33,761 nt of DNA. Origin: Sphingobium sp. GTDB lineage: Bacteria > Pseudomonadota > Alphaproteobacteria > Sphingomonadales > Sphingomonadaceae. The stretch is from positions 1-33,761 of the forward strand of contig NZ_QFOA01000035.1 of NCBI RefSeq assembly GCF_003248505.1, written 5' to 3'. The translations under genes were made by a program, and so were the position numbers. Position 1 is the first letter of the stretch. Each line of letters begins with the position of its first letter. Under the pieces are notes generated by a model. That model saw nothing but the letters and a program-made list of their open reading frames with translations, had not been told where the DNA came from and searched no databases. This document shows, piece after piece, positions 23,693 through 32,149 of this stretch.

Positions 23693-23824
23693 CGTCGGGC
23701 CTTTCGAAAGGGAACGGAACGGTTCAACGCGCCCTTCGCTAGGCGAGAGGGTGCGGCTAGTCCAGCGTAAGGCGCTTGCCCGAGCGCAACGATAGCGTTT
23801 GTCCTGTTACAAAACATGTCTGTC

Positions 23825-23850
23825 GGAACCTGCCGGCAATGATTTCCGTT
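23825..23850 (+). promoter_or_regulatory. EcfG-type promoter upstream of terC
   Basis: GGAAC (23825-23829), a 17 nt spacer and CGTT (23847-23850) match the general stress response consensus. Transcription would start near 23857, about 35 nt before the terC ATG. Confidence 0.72.
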
Positions 23851-23890
23851 TCGATGCCGTGCCGAATTCCGGCCTTATGCGGGGACATAC

Positions 23891-24676
23891 ATGGACAGCC
23901 TCATCGCCGCCTTTACCGACCCTACCGCCATCGCCGCGCTCGTGGCGCTGGTGGTGATGGAAGTGGTGCTGGGCATAGACAATCTGGTCTTCATATCCAT
24001 CCTGACGAACAAGCTGCCCGAAGCGCAGCGGCCAAAGGCGCGGCGAATCGGCATCGGGCTGGCGCTGGGTATGCGGCTTTTGCTGTTGTCGATGATCGCG
24101 TGGCTCGTCGGCCTGACGCAGACCGTCATCGACCTGGGGATCAGCGGCCCGCTCGATCAGCATGGCGCGCCCACGTTCGAGACGGCCTTGTCCTGGCGCG
24201 ACCTGATCCTGATCGCGGGCGGGTTGTTCCTGATCTGGAAGGCAACGAAGGAAATCCATCACAACGTCGATCCTCACGGTGGCGACGACGCGCTGGAGCA
24301 GAAGAACGTCGTGACGATGAGCTTCGGCAGCGCAATCGTGCAGATCATCCTGCTCGACATGATCTTTTCGCTCGATTCGATCCTGACGGCGGTGGGCATG
24401 ACGGACAATCTGGCGGTCATGGTGATCGCGGTGATCGTGGCGGTCACAGTGATGATGATCGCGGCCGATCCGTTGGCGAACTTCATCGCGCGCAACCCGA
24501 CCGTGGTCATGCTGGCGCTGGGCTTCCTTCTGATGATCGGCGCGGTACTGATCGCGGACGGGTTCGGCGTGCATGTGCCCAAGGGGTATATCTACGCGGC
24601 GATGGCCTTTTCCACGCTGGTCGAACTGCTCAACATCTTCGCCCGCAAGGCGAAGACGAAGGGCGGCGCAGTATAA
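23891..24676 (+). CDS. TerC family integral membrane protein
   Basis: A 261 aa membrane protein of the TerC family, associated with tellurite resistance and, in some bacteria, manganese export and metalation of exported proteins. Seven or so helices are visible. The two family signatures with charged residues inside the membrane are MEVVLGIDNLVFI (E24, D30) and LLDMIFSLDSI (D156, D162). A third conserved stretch is AADPLANFIARNP. An EcfG-type promoter immediately upstream suggests induction by general stress, which no other non-regulatory gene in the window shows. The stop is 3 bp from the convergent crotonase stop. The substrate is not known. Confidence 0.93.
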   Translation: MDSLIAAFTDPTAIAALVALVVMEVVLGIDNLVFISILTNKLPEAQRPKARRIGIGLALGMRLLLLSMIAWLVGLTQTVIDLGISGPLDQHGAPTFETALSWRDLILIAGGLFLIWKATKEIHHNVDPHGGDDALEQKNVVTMSFGSAIVQIILLDMIFSLDSILTAVGMTDNLAVMVIAVIVAVTVMMIAADPLANFIARNPTVVMLALGFLLMIGAVLIADGFGVHVPKGYIYAAMAFSTLVELLNIFARKAKTKGGAV

Positions 24677-24679
24677 AGG

Positions 24680-25441
24680 TCAGAAGTCCGGGCGGCGCTT
24701 GTCGCGGAAAGCGGCAACGCCCTCGGCGAAATCGGGCAGAGTGAAAGCGTCGCGAAACAGCGCGAGGGTGGTCGCGTCGTCGTCGGCCTGCCCATCGAGG
24801 ATACGCCGGACGATCGCCTTGGCCGCGCGGACGCTATGCTGGGCGTTGGCGGCGATGGTGCGGGCCAGCGCATCGGCGGCGGCAAGAGGATCGGGCGCGA
24901 CTTCGTCGATCAGGCCGATGGCCAGCGCTTCGTCGGCGCGGTGCAGCGCTCCGGTATAGAGGATACGCCGGGCGCGGGCCGGGCCGACCAGATCGACGAG
25001 CAATTTGGTGTCGAACAGCGAATAGACGATACCCAGCTTCGCAGGGGTGATGCCCAGCCGCGCGTCAGGCGCGGCGATGCGCAGGTCGCACGCAATGGCA
25101 AGGCCGCATCCGCCACCCACGCAGTCGCCGTCGATGGCGGCGATCACCGGCTTTTCCGCGCGGGCGAGCGCATATTGGCTTGCACGGATCGCCGCCTGGT
25201 TGGCGATGCGCCATGCCTCATCGCCTGTGCAGGCGGCGAATTCGTCGATGTCGGCTCCGGCGCAGAACAGGCCCGGTGCGGCGGAGGCGAGAATGAGGAC
25301 GCGCGTGGCTTCGTCGGCCATCGCGTCGCCGACCAGTTGTGGGAATTGCCGCCACATCGCCTGGTTCATGGCGTTGCGCCGCGCGGGCCGGTCGATCAGC
25401 AGGCGGGCAACCGCGCCGTCCCGCTCCAGCCGGAGCGTCAT
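24680..25441 (-). CDS. Crotonase-family protein lacking both catalytic glutamates
   Basis: Enoyl-CoA hydratase/isomerase superfamily member of 253 aa. The oxyanion-hole segments FCAGADIDEF (59-68) and CVGGGCGLAIACD (107-119) and the C-terminal FAEGVAAFRDKRRPDF tail are normal. At the position of the first hydratase glutamate (GGGCE) it has G113, and the second (PE before LG) falls in ITPAKLG, where no glutamate is present. A classical hydratase is therefore unlikely. Decarboxylases, thioesterases or isomerases of this fold use other residues. It is translationally coupled to gph upstream (ATGA overlap, 25438-25441). The pairing with gph has no obvious metabolic logic. Confidence 0.88.
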   Translation of the reverse strand: MTLRLERDGAVARLLIDRPARRNAMNQAMWRQFPQLVGDAMADEATRVLILASAAPGLFCAGADIDEFAACTGDEAWRIANQAAIRASQYALARAEKPVIAAIDGDCVGGGCGLAIACDLRIAAPDARLGITPAKLGIVYSLFDTKLLVDLVGPARARRILYTGALHRADEALAIGLIDEVAPDPLAAADALARTIAANAQHSVRAAKAIVRRILDGQADDDATTLALFRDAFTLPDFAEGVAAFRDKRRPDF

Positions 25442-26106
25442 GACGGCCAGCGCTCCAGAAGCGGCACCAGTTCGTCGAAGTGATGGATGATGGCGTCGGC
25501 TTCCAGATCCTCCACCGGGCCGTCGAGGAAGCCGAAAGACACAGCGACGTTGGCGATGCCGGCATTCTTCGCGCCCGCAATGTCGTTGATCGTGTCGCCC
25601 AGGAACACCGCGCGACCGCCGCCCGCCCGTTCGATCATGGCGTGGATGGGCGCGGGGTCGGGCTTTGCGATCCCCACGGTGTCGCCGCCGACGATGCTGG
25701 CGAAGCGATCCGACAGGCCGAGCTGCTCCATCAGCGGCACGGCGAAGCGTTCGGCCTTGTTGGTGCAGACGCCAAGGCGCACGCCGCGCGCCGCCAGCGC
25801 ATCGAGTGAGGCGACGAGGCCGGGATAGGGCACCGAATGATTGACGAGGTTCTGCCGGTAATAATCGAGCAGGACCGGTAGCAATCGCTGGAGCAGCGCA
25901 TCGTCATGGCCGCCCGACGCGTCGAGCGCCCGTTGCAGCATGACTTTTGCGCCCTTGCCCACGAACGGGCGAATGTCCGCGACCGGGAAGGGCGCGCGCC
26001 CGACCGTGCCCAGCGCATGGTTGACGGCGGCGGCAAGGTCGCCGCTGGTGTCGATAAGCGTGCCGTCGAGGTCGAAGCCGACGATGTCGAAAGGGATGCT
26101 GGCCAT
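25438..26106 (-). CDS. gph: Phosphoglycolate phosphatase, HAD family
   Basis: HAD-superfamily phosphatase, 222 aa from the ATG at 26106. That start places the DxDGT motif near the N-terminus (GFDLDGTLIDT, nucleophile D12 and acid/base D14). The other motifs are CTNKAER (motif II), the lysine in GIAKPDPAP (motif III) and FLGDTINDI (motif IV). The cap region fits the helical C1 type of Gph. It removes phosphate from 2-phosphoglycolate, made during DNA repair or oxygenation. A longer frame to 26151 adds basic residues with no family support. It overlaps the following crotonase gene by 4 bp. Other small HAD substrates cannot be excluded. Confidence 0.9.
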   Translation of the reverse strand: MASIPFDIVGFDLDGTLIDTSGDLAAAVNHALGTVGRAPFPVADIRPFVGKGAKVMLQRALDASGGHDDALLQRLLPVLLDYYRQNLVNHSVPYPGLVASLDALAARGVRLGVCTNKAERFAVPLMEQLGLSDRFASIVGGDTVGIAKPDPAPIHAMIERAGGGRAVFLGDTINDIAGAKNAGIANVAVSFGFLDGPVEDLEADAIIHHFDELVPLLERWPS

Positions 26107-26192
26107 GGCCCGCCCATGCCGCGATCGCAGTGGCAATGGCAAGGCAAACATGGCACAGAGCGGCCAGTTCTGACCATAGCCGAGGTACCGTC

Positions 26193-27548
26193 GTGACCGC
26201 TCAACGCCCGCTTGCCGTCATCATCCTTGCCGCCGGGCAGGGCACGCGGATGAAGTCCGGGTTGCACAAGGTGCTCCACCCCATCGCCGGGCGATCGATG
26301 CTGCTGCATCTTATGGCGAGCGTCGGCACGCTCGGGCCGGAGCGGCAGGTGGTGGTCGTGGGCGCGGGGCGCGAGCAGGTGGAAAAGGCCGTGGCGGGCA
26401 CCGGCGCCGTGATCGCGGTGCAGGAACAGCAACTGGGCACAGGGCATGCGGTGGCGCAGGCGCATGACGCGCTGGCGGGCTTTGCCGGCGATGTGCTGAT
26501 CCTCTACGGCGACGTGCCGCTGGTGCGGCCCGAAACGATGCGCGCGATGCTCGACCGGCTGAACCGGGGCGACGAACCCCGCGCGGTGGTGCTGGGCTTC
26601 CGCCCCGAAGATGCCGCCGCCTACGGTCGCATCGTCGCCGACGGGCAGGGCATCATCGACAGGATGGTCGAATATAAGGACGCCAACGACGCCGAACGCG
26701 CGGTGACATTGTGCAACAGCGGCCTGATGGCGGTGCGCTCGACCGACCTTTTCGTCCTGCTCGACCGGATCGGCAACGACAATGCGGCGGGTGAATATTA
26801 TCTGCCCGACATCGTCATGCTGCCCGGCGGGCAGAGCGCGGTGATCGAAACCGAGGCGTGGGAAGTCGCGGGCGTCAACAGCCGCATCGAACTGGCCGGG
26901 GTGGAGGCGATGTGGCAGGCGCGCCGCCGGGTGGACGCCATGCGCGATGGCGTGACCCTGATCGCGCCGGACACGGTGTTCTTCAGCCACGACACGGTTC
27001 TGGGCCGCGACGTGGTGGTGGAGCCTCATGTGGTGTTCGGCCCAGGCGTCACCGTCGCCGAAGATGTCACGATCCATGCCTTTTCCCATCTTGAGGGCGC
27101 AAGCGTCGAGCGCGGGGCCGCGATCGGCCCCTATGCCCGTCTGCGCCCCGGTGCGGAAATCGGCGAACGGGCCAAGGTCGGCAACTTCGTCGAAATCAAG
27201 AAGGCGCGGATGGAGGAAGGGGCGAAGGCCAACCATCTGTCCTATATCGGCGATGCCAGCGTGGGCGCGGGCGCGAATATCGGCGCGGGCACCATCACCT
27301 GCAACTATGACGGCTTCCTCAAATATCGGACCGAAATCGGCGCGGGCGCTTTCATCGGATCGAACAGCGCGCTCGTCGCCCCGGCCAGCATCGGCGCGGG
27401 GGCGATCGTGGCGGCGGGGAGCGTCGTCACCAAGCCGGTCGAGGCCGACGCGCTCTGTCTCGTGCGGCCCGAACAGGTTGCCAAGCCCGGCTGGGCGGCG
27501 ACGTTTCGCGCGCGGATGAAAGCCAAGAAGGCCGCTGCCAAAGGATGA
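26193..27548 (+). CDS. glmU: Bifunctional UDP-GlcNAc pyrophosphorylase/GlcN-1-P acetyltransferase
   Basis: Makes UDP-GlcNAc for peptidoglycan and surface glycans by two steps: acetylation of glucosamine-1-phosphate and then uridylylation. The 451 aa protein has an N-terminal nucleotidyltransferase domain with LAAGQGTRMKS at 12-22, LYGDVPL, and NSRIELA at its end. A left-handed beta-helix acyltransferase domain follows (from about 245), including GPYARLRPGAEIG, NFVEIKKARM, NHLSYIGDA and TITCNYDG. The GTG at 26193 follows GAGG at 7 nt and gives the usual N-terminus. The open frame upstream to 26130 is rejected. It overlaps the next gene by ATGA and belongs with glmS in one pathway. Confidence 0.96.
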   Translation: MTAQRPLAVIILAAGQGTRMKSGLHKVLHPIAGRSMLLHLMASVGTLGPERQVVVVGAGREQVEKAVAGTGAVIAVQEQQLGTGHAVAQAHDALAGFAGDVLILYGDVPLVRPETMRAMLDRLNRGDEPRAVVLGFRPEDAAAYGRIVADGQGIIDRMVEYKDANDAERAVTLCNSGLMAVRSTDLFVLLDRIGNDNAAGEYYLPDIVMLPGGQSAVIETEAWEVAGVNSRIELAGVEAMWQARRRVDAMRDGVTLIAPDTVFFSHDTVLGRDVVVEPHVVFGPGVTVAEDVTIHAFSHLEGASVERGAAIGPYARLRPGAEIGERAKVGNFVEIKKARMEEGAKANHLSYIGDASVGAGANIGAGTITCNYDGFLKYRTEIGAGAFIGSNSALVAPASIGAGAIVAAGSVVTKPVEADALCLVRPEQVAKPGWAATFRARMKAKKAAAKG

Positions 27549-28408
27549 GCTTTCCGCGCCGCCACCCCTGGGCAACGGGGTTATTATGTCTGATTTTCGC
27601 AGTTTGCGCCTTTTTCGGCTGGATGTTCCTGAATGCGCGCGCAATGCCGCTGGTGCGCCGGGCGGATGTGGCGCTGCCTTTCCCGGCGAACGCGCCGCGC
27701 AGGCCCATGACCGTGGCGTTGATGACCGACACGCATATGTCCGGCCCCGACAACAGCCCGGAACGGATGGCGCGGATCGTCGACCAGATCAATGCGCTGC
27801 GACCGGACCTCGTCCTTCTGGGCGGCGATTATATCGGCGACAGCAAGGGGGCGGCGACCTACGGCGCCTTCGCCAGCATCGAACCCTTCGCGCGACTGCG
27901 GGCGCCGCTGGGCGTGGTCGCGGTGCTGGGCAATCATGACAGCCGCAGCCGCAAGAACAGACGGCCCTTCGGCGACCGGGAATGGACGGCGAAGTTCGCG
28001 TCGCTCGGCATCACGCTGCTTCAGAATGGAGCGGTGCGGCGCGGGCCGCTGGCGATCGGCGGGCTGAAAGACCCCTATACGCGATCCCCGGACATCGGGA
28101 CGACGCTGGATGCGATGCAGGCGCTGGGCGGCGCGCCGGTGGTGCTGGCGCACGGGCCGGACATCTTTCCACCGCTGCCCGACCGGCCCCTGCTGACGCT
28201 GGTGGGGCACACCCATTGCGGGCAGATCGCCTTTCCCTTCTGGGGCGTCACCTATGTGCCGTCGAAATACGGGACGCGCTATGCCTGCGGCCTCTTTCGC
28301 GAAGGCGCAAAGACCCTGATCGTATCGGGCGGCGTGGGCACCAGCGGCGCGCCGTTCCGCATGATGGCACCGCCCGACATCTGGCTCGTCACCGTTCGCC
28401 CTCTATGA
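27545..28408 (+). CDS. Calcineurin-like metallophosphoesterase, YkuE-type
   Basis: Membrane-anchored metallophosphoesterase of 287 aa. A single N-terminal helix (about 10-30) is followed by the dinuclear metal site: D62/H64 in TDTHM, D95 in GGDYIGD, N130/H131 in GNHD, H203 in LAHGPD, and H222/H224 in GHTHCGQ. It should face the periplasm or membrane surface. The start overlaps the glmU stop (ATGA), and glmS follows 120 bp downstream, so it sits inside the amino sugar pathway. The substrate is unknown. YkuE-like enzymes act on phospholipids or UDP-sugar lipids in some bacteria. Confidence 0.9.
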   Translation: MSFPRRHPWATGLLCLIFAVCAFFGWMFLNARAMPLVRRADVALPFPANAPRRPMTVALMTDTHMSGPDNSPERMARIVDQINALRPDLVLLGGDYIGDSKGAATYGAFASIEPFARLRAPLGVVAVLGNHDSRSRKNRRPFGDREWTAKFASLGITLLQNGAVRRGPLAIGGLKDPYTRSPDIGTTLDAMQALGGAPVVLAHGPDIFPPLPDRPLLTLVGHTHCGQIAFPFWGVTYVPSKYGTRYACGLFREGAKTLIVSGGVGTSGAPFRMMAPPDIWLVTVRPL

Positions 28409-28528
28409 CAGTTTTTTCATGTGCAGCCCATGGCGCGGCTGCGGATGGATCATTAATGGCATGGCGACGAAGCGCGGCTATACGAGCGCGCTATCAAGGG
28501 CATATCCTTACGGACGGGGCTTTCCTTC

Positions 28529-30352
28529 ATGTGCGGCATTATCGGGATTATCGGCAAGGATGACGTGGCGGACCGGCTGGTCGACGGCCTCAAGCGGCTC
28601 GAATATCGCGGCTATGACAGCGCGGGCGTGGCGACGATCCACGACGGCAGGATCGAACGCCGCCGGGCCGAGGGCAAGCTCAGCAACCTGGTGAAGGAAC
28701 TGGCCGCAGCGCCGCTGCCCGGCACCACCGGTATCGCCCACACCCGCTGGGCGACGCACGGCGCGCCCACGACCAGCAACGCCCACCCCCACGCGACAGC
28801 GGAAGTCGCGCTGGTTCACAACGGCATCATCGAGAATTTCAAGCCGCTGCGCGAGGAACTGATCGCGCGGGGCCGCACCTTCGACAGTCAGACCGACACC
28901 GAAGTCGTCGCGCACCTCGTCAGCGAAAAGGTGGAGCAGGGCGCATCCCCGGTCGAGGCGGTGCGCGAAGTGCTGCCGCGCCTGCACGGTGCGTTCGCGC
29001 TGGCGATCGCGTTCCGCAGCCATCCCGACCTGCTGATCGGCGCGCGGCTCGGATCGCCGCTGGTGGTGGGCTATGGCGAGGGCGAGACGTTCCTGGGGTC
29101 CGACGCACTGGCGCTCGCCCCGCTCACCCAGCGCATAGCCTATCTCGAAGAAGGCGACTGGGTCGTCATCACGAAGGACGGGGCGGAGATTTTCGACCGG
29201 GACAATAATCCCGTCGAACGGCCCGTGACGATCAGCGGCGTGTCCGGCGCGATGATCGACAAGGGCAACCACCGCCACTTCATGCAGAAGGAAATCTACG
29301 AGCAGCCTGTCGTCGTCGCTCAGACGCTCAAGGCCTATCTGCAACGGATGGACGACCGGGTGTCGTTGCCGATCCCCGACTTCGACCTGTCGGCCATCCG
29401 CCGCGTCACCATTGTCGCGTGCGGCACCAGCTATTATGCCGGGATGGTCGCCAAATACTGGTTCGAACAATTCGCCCGGGTTCCCGTCGATATCGATGTG
29501 GCCAGCGAGTTCCGCTACCGCGCGCCGGTGATGGAGGAGGGCGGCCTGATGATCGTCATCAGCCAGTCGGGCGAAACCGCCGACACGCTGGCGGCGCTGC
29601 GCCATGCGCGCGAGGAAGGGCAGAAGATCGCCGCCGTCGTCAACGTGCCCACCAGCACCATGGCGCGGGAGGCCGACTTGTTGCTTCCCACCAATGCCGG
29701 GCCGGAAATCGGCGTCGCCTCCACCAAGGCCTTCACCTGCCAGCTTGCGGTGCTGGCCGCCTTCGCCGCCAATCTGGCGCGGGCCAAGGGACGGCTGGAC
29801 GCGAAGGCGGAAAAGGAACTGGTCCGCCACCTCGCCGAAGCGCCCGCCGCCATCAACGGCGCGCTCGCCTATGACGAGGCGATCGAAGCGATGGCCCACC
29901 ATATCGTGCCCGCGCGCGACGTGCTGTATCTGGGGCGCGGGACGGACTATCCTCTGGCGCTGGAGGGCGCGCTCAAGCTCAAGGAAATCAGCTACATCCA
30001 CGCCGAAGGCTATGCCGCGGGCGAGATGAAGCACGGCCCCATCGCCTTGATCGACGAACTGGTGCCGGTGATCGTCATCGCGCCGTCGGGGCCTCTGTTC
30101 GAAAAGACCGTCAGCAACATGCAGGAAGTGCAGGCGCGCGGCGGCAAGGTCGTGCTGATTTCGGACTATGACGGGGTGCAGGCGGCGGGCGAGGGGTGCC
30201 TCGCCACCATCACCATGCCCAAGGTCCATCCCCTGATCGCGCCGATGGTCTATGCCGTGCCGGTGCAGTTGCTGGCCTATCACGTCGCGGTGCTCAAGGG
30301 CACCGACGTCGATCAGCCCAGGAACCTTGCCAAGAGCGTCACGGTGGAGTGA
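28529..30352 (+). CDS. glmS: Glutamine-fructose-6-phosphate aminotransferase
   Basis: First enzyme of amino sugar synthesis, which converts fructose-6-phosphate and glutamine to glucosamine-6-phosphate. The 607 aa length is standard. The N-terminal amidotransferase domain starts MCGIIGIIG, with Cys2 as nucleophile after Met removal, and has RLEYRGYDSAG and HTRWATHG. Two SIS domains follow, with VACGTSYYAGM and SQSGETADT in the first and LGRGTDYPLALEGALKLKE in the second. The C-terminal NLAKSVTVE matches the family end. No glmS ribozyme is seen or expected in this lineage. It completes the glmU-phosphoesterase-glmS cluster. The 120 bp before it hold no clear promoter or terminator. Confidence 0.97.
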   Translation: MCGIIGIIGKDDVADRLVDGLKRLEYRGYDSAGVATIHDGRIERRRAEGKLSNLVKELAAAPLPGTTGIAHTRWATHGAPTTSNAHPHATAEVALVHNGIIENFKPLREELIARGRTFDSQTDTEVVAHLVSEKVEQGASPVEAVREVLPRLHGAFALAIAFRSHPDLLIGARLGSPLVVGYGEGETFLGSDALALAPLTQRIAYLEEGDWVVITKDGAEIFDRDNNPVERPVTISGVSGAMIDKGNHRHFMQKEIYEQPVVVAQTLKAYLQRMDDRVSLPIPDFDLSAIRRVTIVACGTSYYAGMVAKYWFEQFARVPVDIDVASEFRYRAPVMEEGGLMIVISQSGETADTLAALRHAREEGQKIAAVVNVPTSTMAREADLLLPTNAGPEIGVASTKAFTCQLAVLAAFAANLARAKGRLDAKAEKELVRHLAEAPAAINGALAYDEAIEAMAHHIVPARDVLYLGRGTDYPLALEGALKLKEISYIHAEGYAAGEMKHGPIALIDELVPVIVIAPSGPLFEKTVSNMQEVQARGGKVVLISDYDGVQAAGEGCLATITMPKVHPLIAPMVYAVPVQLLAYHVAVLKGTDVDQPRNLAKSVTVE

Positions 30353-30381
30353 GGCCGAAGCCGCTTCCACCGTCTCTGCTG

Positions 30382-30400
30382 CCCCGGACCCGATCCGGGG
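30382..30400. repeat. GC-rich palindrome after glmS (REP-like)
   Basis: CCCCGGA and TCCGGGG form a perfect 7 bp inverted repeat around CCCGA, in the 87 bp between the convergent glmS and GNAT-nitrilase genes. It resembles the palindromic repeats common in intergenic regions of alphaproteobacteria. Only one copy is seen in this window. A bidirectional terminator role is possible, but there is no T-run. Confidence 0.4.
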
Positions 30401-30439
30401 CCCGGTGCGACCCGGAACCGGCGTCCATCATAAGGAACG

Positions 30440-32053
30440 TCAGCCGCCGCCGGGCGAATTATGCCCGCCGGCCGGCACCGGACCGCCGCTCGGCGCATGG
30501 GCATGGTCAGGATCGCTGTCCCATTCGATATGGTAGAGATCGAAGCGCCGGTCGCGCAGGTTGCGCACCGTGCCTTCGGCCCGCGCCCAGCTGAGGTCGG
30601 CGAGGTTCACGTCCGCCATGGTCAGCGTCTCGACATTTTCCGACGACTCAGCAGCGATCCCATCGCGCGCGAACGGCAGGTCGCAGGGGGTCAGGATCGC
30701 GCTCTGCGCATATTGGATGTCCATATTGTCGACATTGGGCAGGTTGCCGACATTGCCCGACATGACGACATAGCACTGGTTCTCGATTGCGCGCGCCTGT
30801 GCACAATAGCGCACCCGCATGTAGCCGGCGCGGCTGTCGGTGCAGAAGGGAACAAAGATGATGCGCGCGCCCTGATCGACCAGCCGCCGGGCCAGCTCCG
30901 GGAATTCGCTGTCGTAACAGATGAGAACGCCAATCGGGCCGCAGTCGGTCTGTATCACGTCCAGCGCATCGCCGCCCTTGATGTTCCACCAGAAGGCTTC
31001 GTTGGGCGTGGGGTGGATTTTTTCCTGCGTATGCACCGATCCGTCGCGCAGGGCGACATAGGCGATGTTCTGCGTATCGCCATCGTCGGCGCGGGTCGGG
31101 TGCGATCCGCCGATGATGTTGATATTATACTCCAGCGCCATCCGCGTCAGCTCCTTCGTCAGACGGGGCGTGTAGCCGGTGAGCTTGTCGATCGCCTCCA
31201 CCGGGGACAGCTTCTTCTGCTCGAAGGACAGGAGGGGAAGGGTGAACAATTCGGGGAAGACGATGAAGTCGGAGCGGTAATCCGCCGCGACATCCACGAA
31301 ATATTCGATGTTGCGGATGAACTCGTCGAAATCCTTGACCGCGCGCGCCTGAAGCTGACAGGTGGCGAGGCGAACGCTTTCGACCCCGCGCGGCACGCGC
31401 ATTTCCGGCGCTTCGTCCGGGTCGACATAGGGGTTGCGCCAGACCAGATGGGCGGCGTGGCCTTCCGATTGCTTGTCTTCGGGCAGATAGTTTTCGAGCA
31501 CGCCCAGCGGTTCGAACTGGTTCTTGAGCTGGAAGCTGATGACCTGATCGCGCAGCTTGCCCTGGATCACCTTTTCCAGATAGTCGGAAGGGCTGCCCGC
31601 GCGGCGCTTGGCGCGGGCATAGCCCGGCATCCGTCCGGCGATCACGATCCCGTGCAGGTCGAGTTCCTCCGCCAGTTCCTTGCGCTCGTCATAGAGGCGC
31701 TGACCGATCCGCAGGCCGCGCAACTTGGGATCGACCGCCATTTCATAGCCATATAGCCATTCGCCCGCCGCGCTGTGCCGCGTGCCGAAACCGTTGGCGG
31801 TGATTTCGTCCCAGTCGTGCCAGGAAAAGGCCATGCTCTTGCTGACGCGCATCGTCGCGCAATAGCCGACCACCCGCCCGTCATAGAGGGCGACGAAGCA
31901 GCCGCCGGGGAAATTGTTGACCTGCCCCCTGATCGTGGCGAGCGAATAATTGGGCATTCCCGGATAGACGCGCGCGATCAGGCGCTGGATACCGCGTGCG
32001 TCGGTCGGCACGGCGGGGCGGGTTTCGAGGCGTTTCTTGCCGGTGGTGGTCAT
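30440..32053 (-). CDS. GNAT acetyltransferase-nitrilase fusion protein
   Basis: A two-domain protein of 537 aa. Residues about 10-165 form a GNAT N-acetyltransferase domain with the acetyl-CoA loop region VDPKLRGLRIGQRLYDER. Residues about 225-515 form a carbon-nitrogen hydrolase domain with the full catalytic set: E268 in VFPELF, K345 in EKIHPTP and C379 in LICYDSEFPE. The C-terminal tail is rich in Gly, Pro and His (PSGGPVPAGGHNSPGGG). It should transfer an acyl group and hydrolyse an amide, but substrates are unknown. The gene stands alone between glmS and icd. Confidence 0.9.
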   Translation of the reverse strand: MTTTGKKRLETRPAVPTDARGIQRLIARVYPGMPNYSLATIRGQVNNFPGGCFVALYDGRVVGYCATMRVSKSMAFSWHDWDEITANGFGTRHSAAGEWLYGYEMAVDPKLRGLRIGQRLYDERKELAEELDLHGIVIAGRMPGYARAKRRAGSPSDYLEKVIQGKLRDQVISFQLKNQFEPLGVLENYLPEDKQSEGHAAHLVWRNPYVDPDEAPEMRVPRGVESVRLATCQLQARAVKDFDEFIRNIEYFVDVAADYRSDFIVFPELFTLPLLSFEQKKLSPVEAIDKLTGYTPRLTKELTRMALEYNINIIGGSHPTRADDGDTQNIAYVALRDGSVHTQEKIHPTPNEAFWWNIKGGDALDVIQTDCGPIGVLICYDSEFPELARRLVDQGARIIFVPFCTDSRAGYMRVRYCAQARAIENQCYVVMSGNVGNLPNVDNMDIQYAQSAILTPCDLPFARDGIAAESSENVETLTMADVNLADLSWARAEGTVRNLRDRRFDLYHIEWDSDPDHAHAPSGGPVPAGGHNSPGGG

Positions 32054-32080
32054 GATGCTTTTCCGCTGATGGCAGGCAAG

Positions 32081-32113
32081 GAAAAGGCGGCGCCGGATGA
32101 TCCGGCGCCGCCT
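32081..32113 (-). terminator. Intrinsic terminator of icd
   Basis: Read on the minus strand, AGGCGGCGCCGGAT and ATCCGGCGCCGCCT form a perfect 14 bp stem with a single-base centre, followed by TTTTCCTT. It lies 37 bp after the icd stop. Confidence 0.85.
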
Positions 32114-32149
32114 CGTTCCGTTATCGTATTGAAACCACGGGCGGTGGGA

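Noticed and set aside
25731..27644. 637-residue frame on the minus strand across glmU
   Set aside because: It is antisense to glmU, with biased composition from the high-GC complement and no recognisable domain. Only its last part shares sequence with gph, in a different frame.
28508..30370. 620-residue minus-strand frame across glmS
   Set aside because: It is antisense to a clear glmS and is rich in His, Arg and Asp from codon complementarity, with no domain.
30382..30400. REP-like palindrome as part of a repeat array
   Set aside because: Only one copy occurs in this window, so the repeat status rests on resemblance alone.
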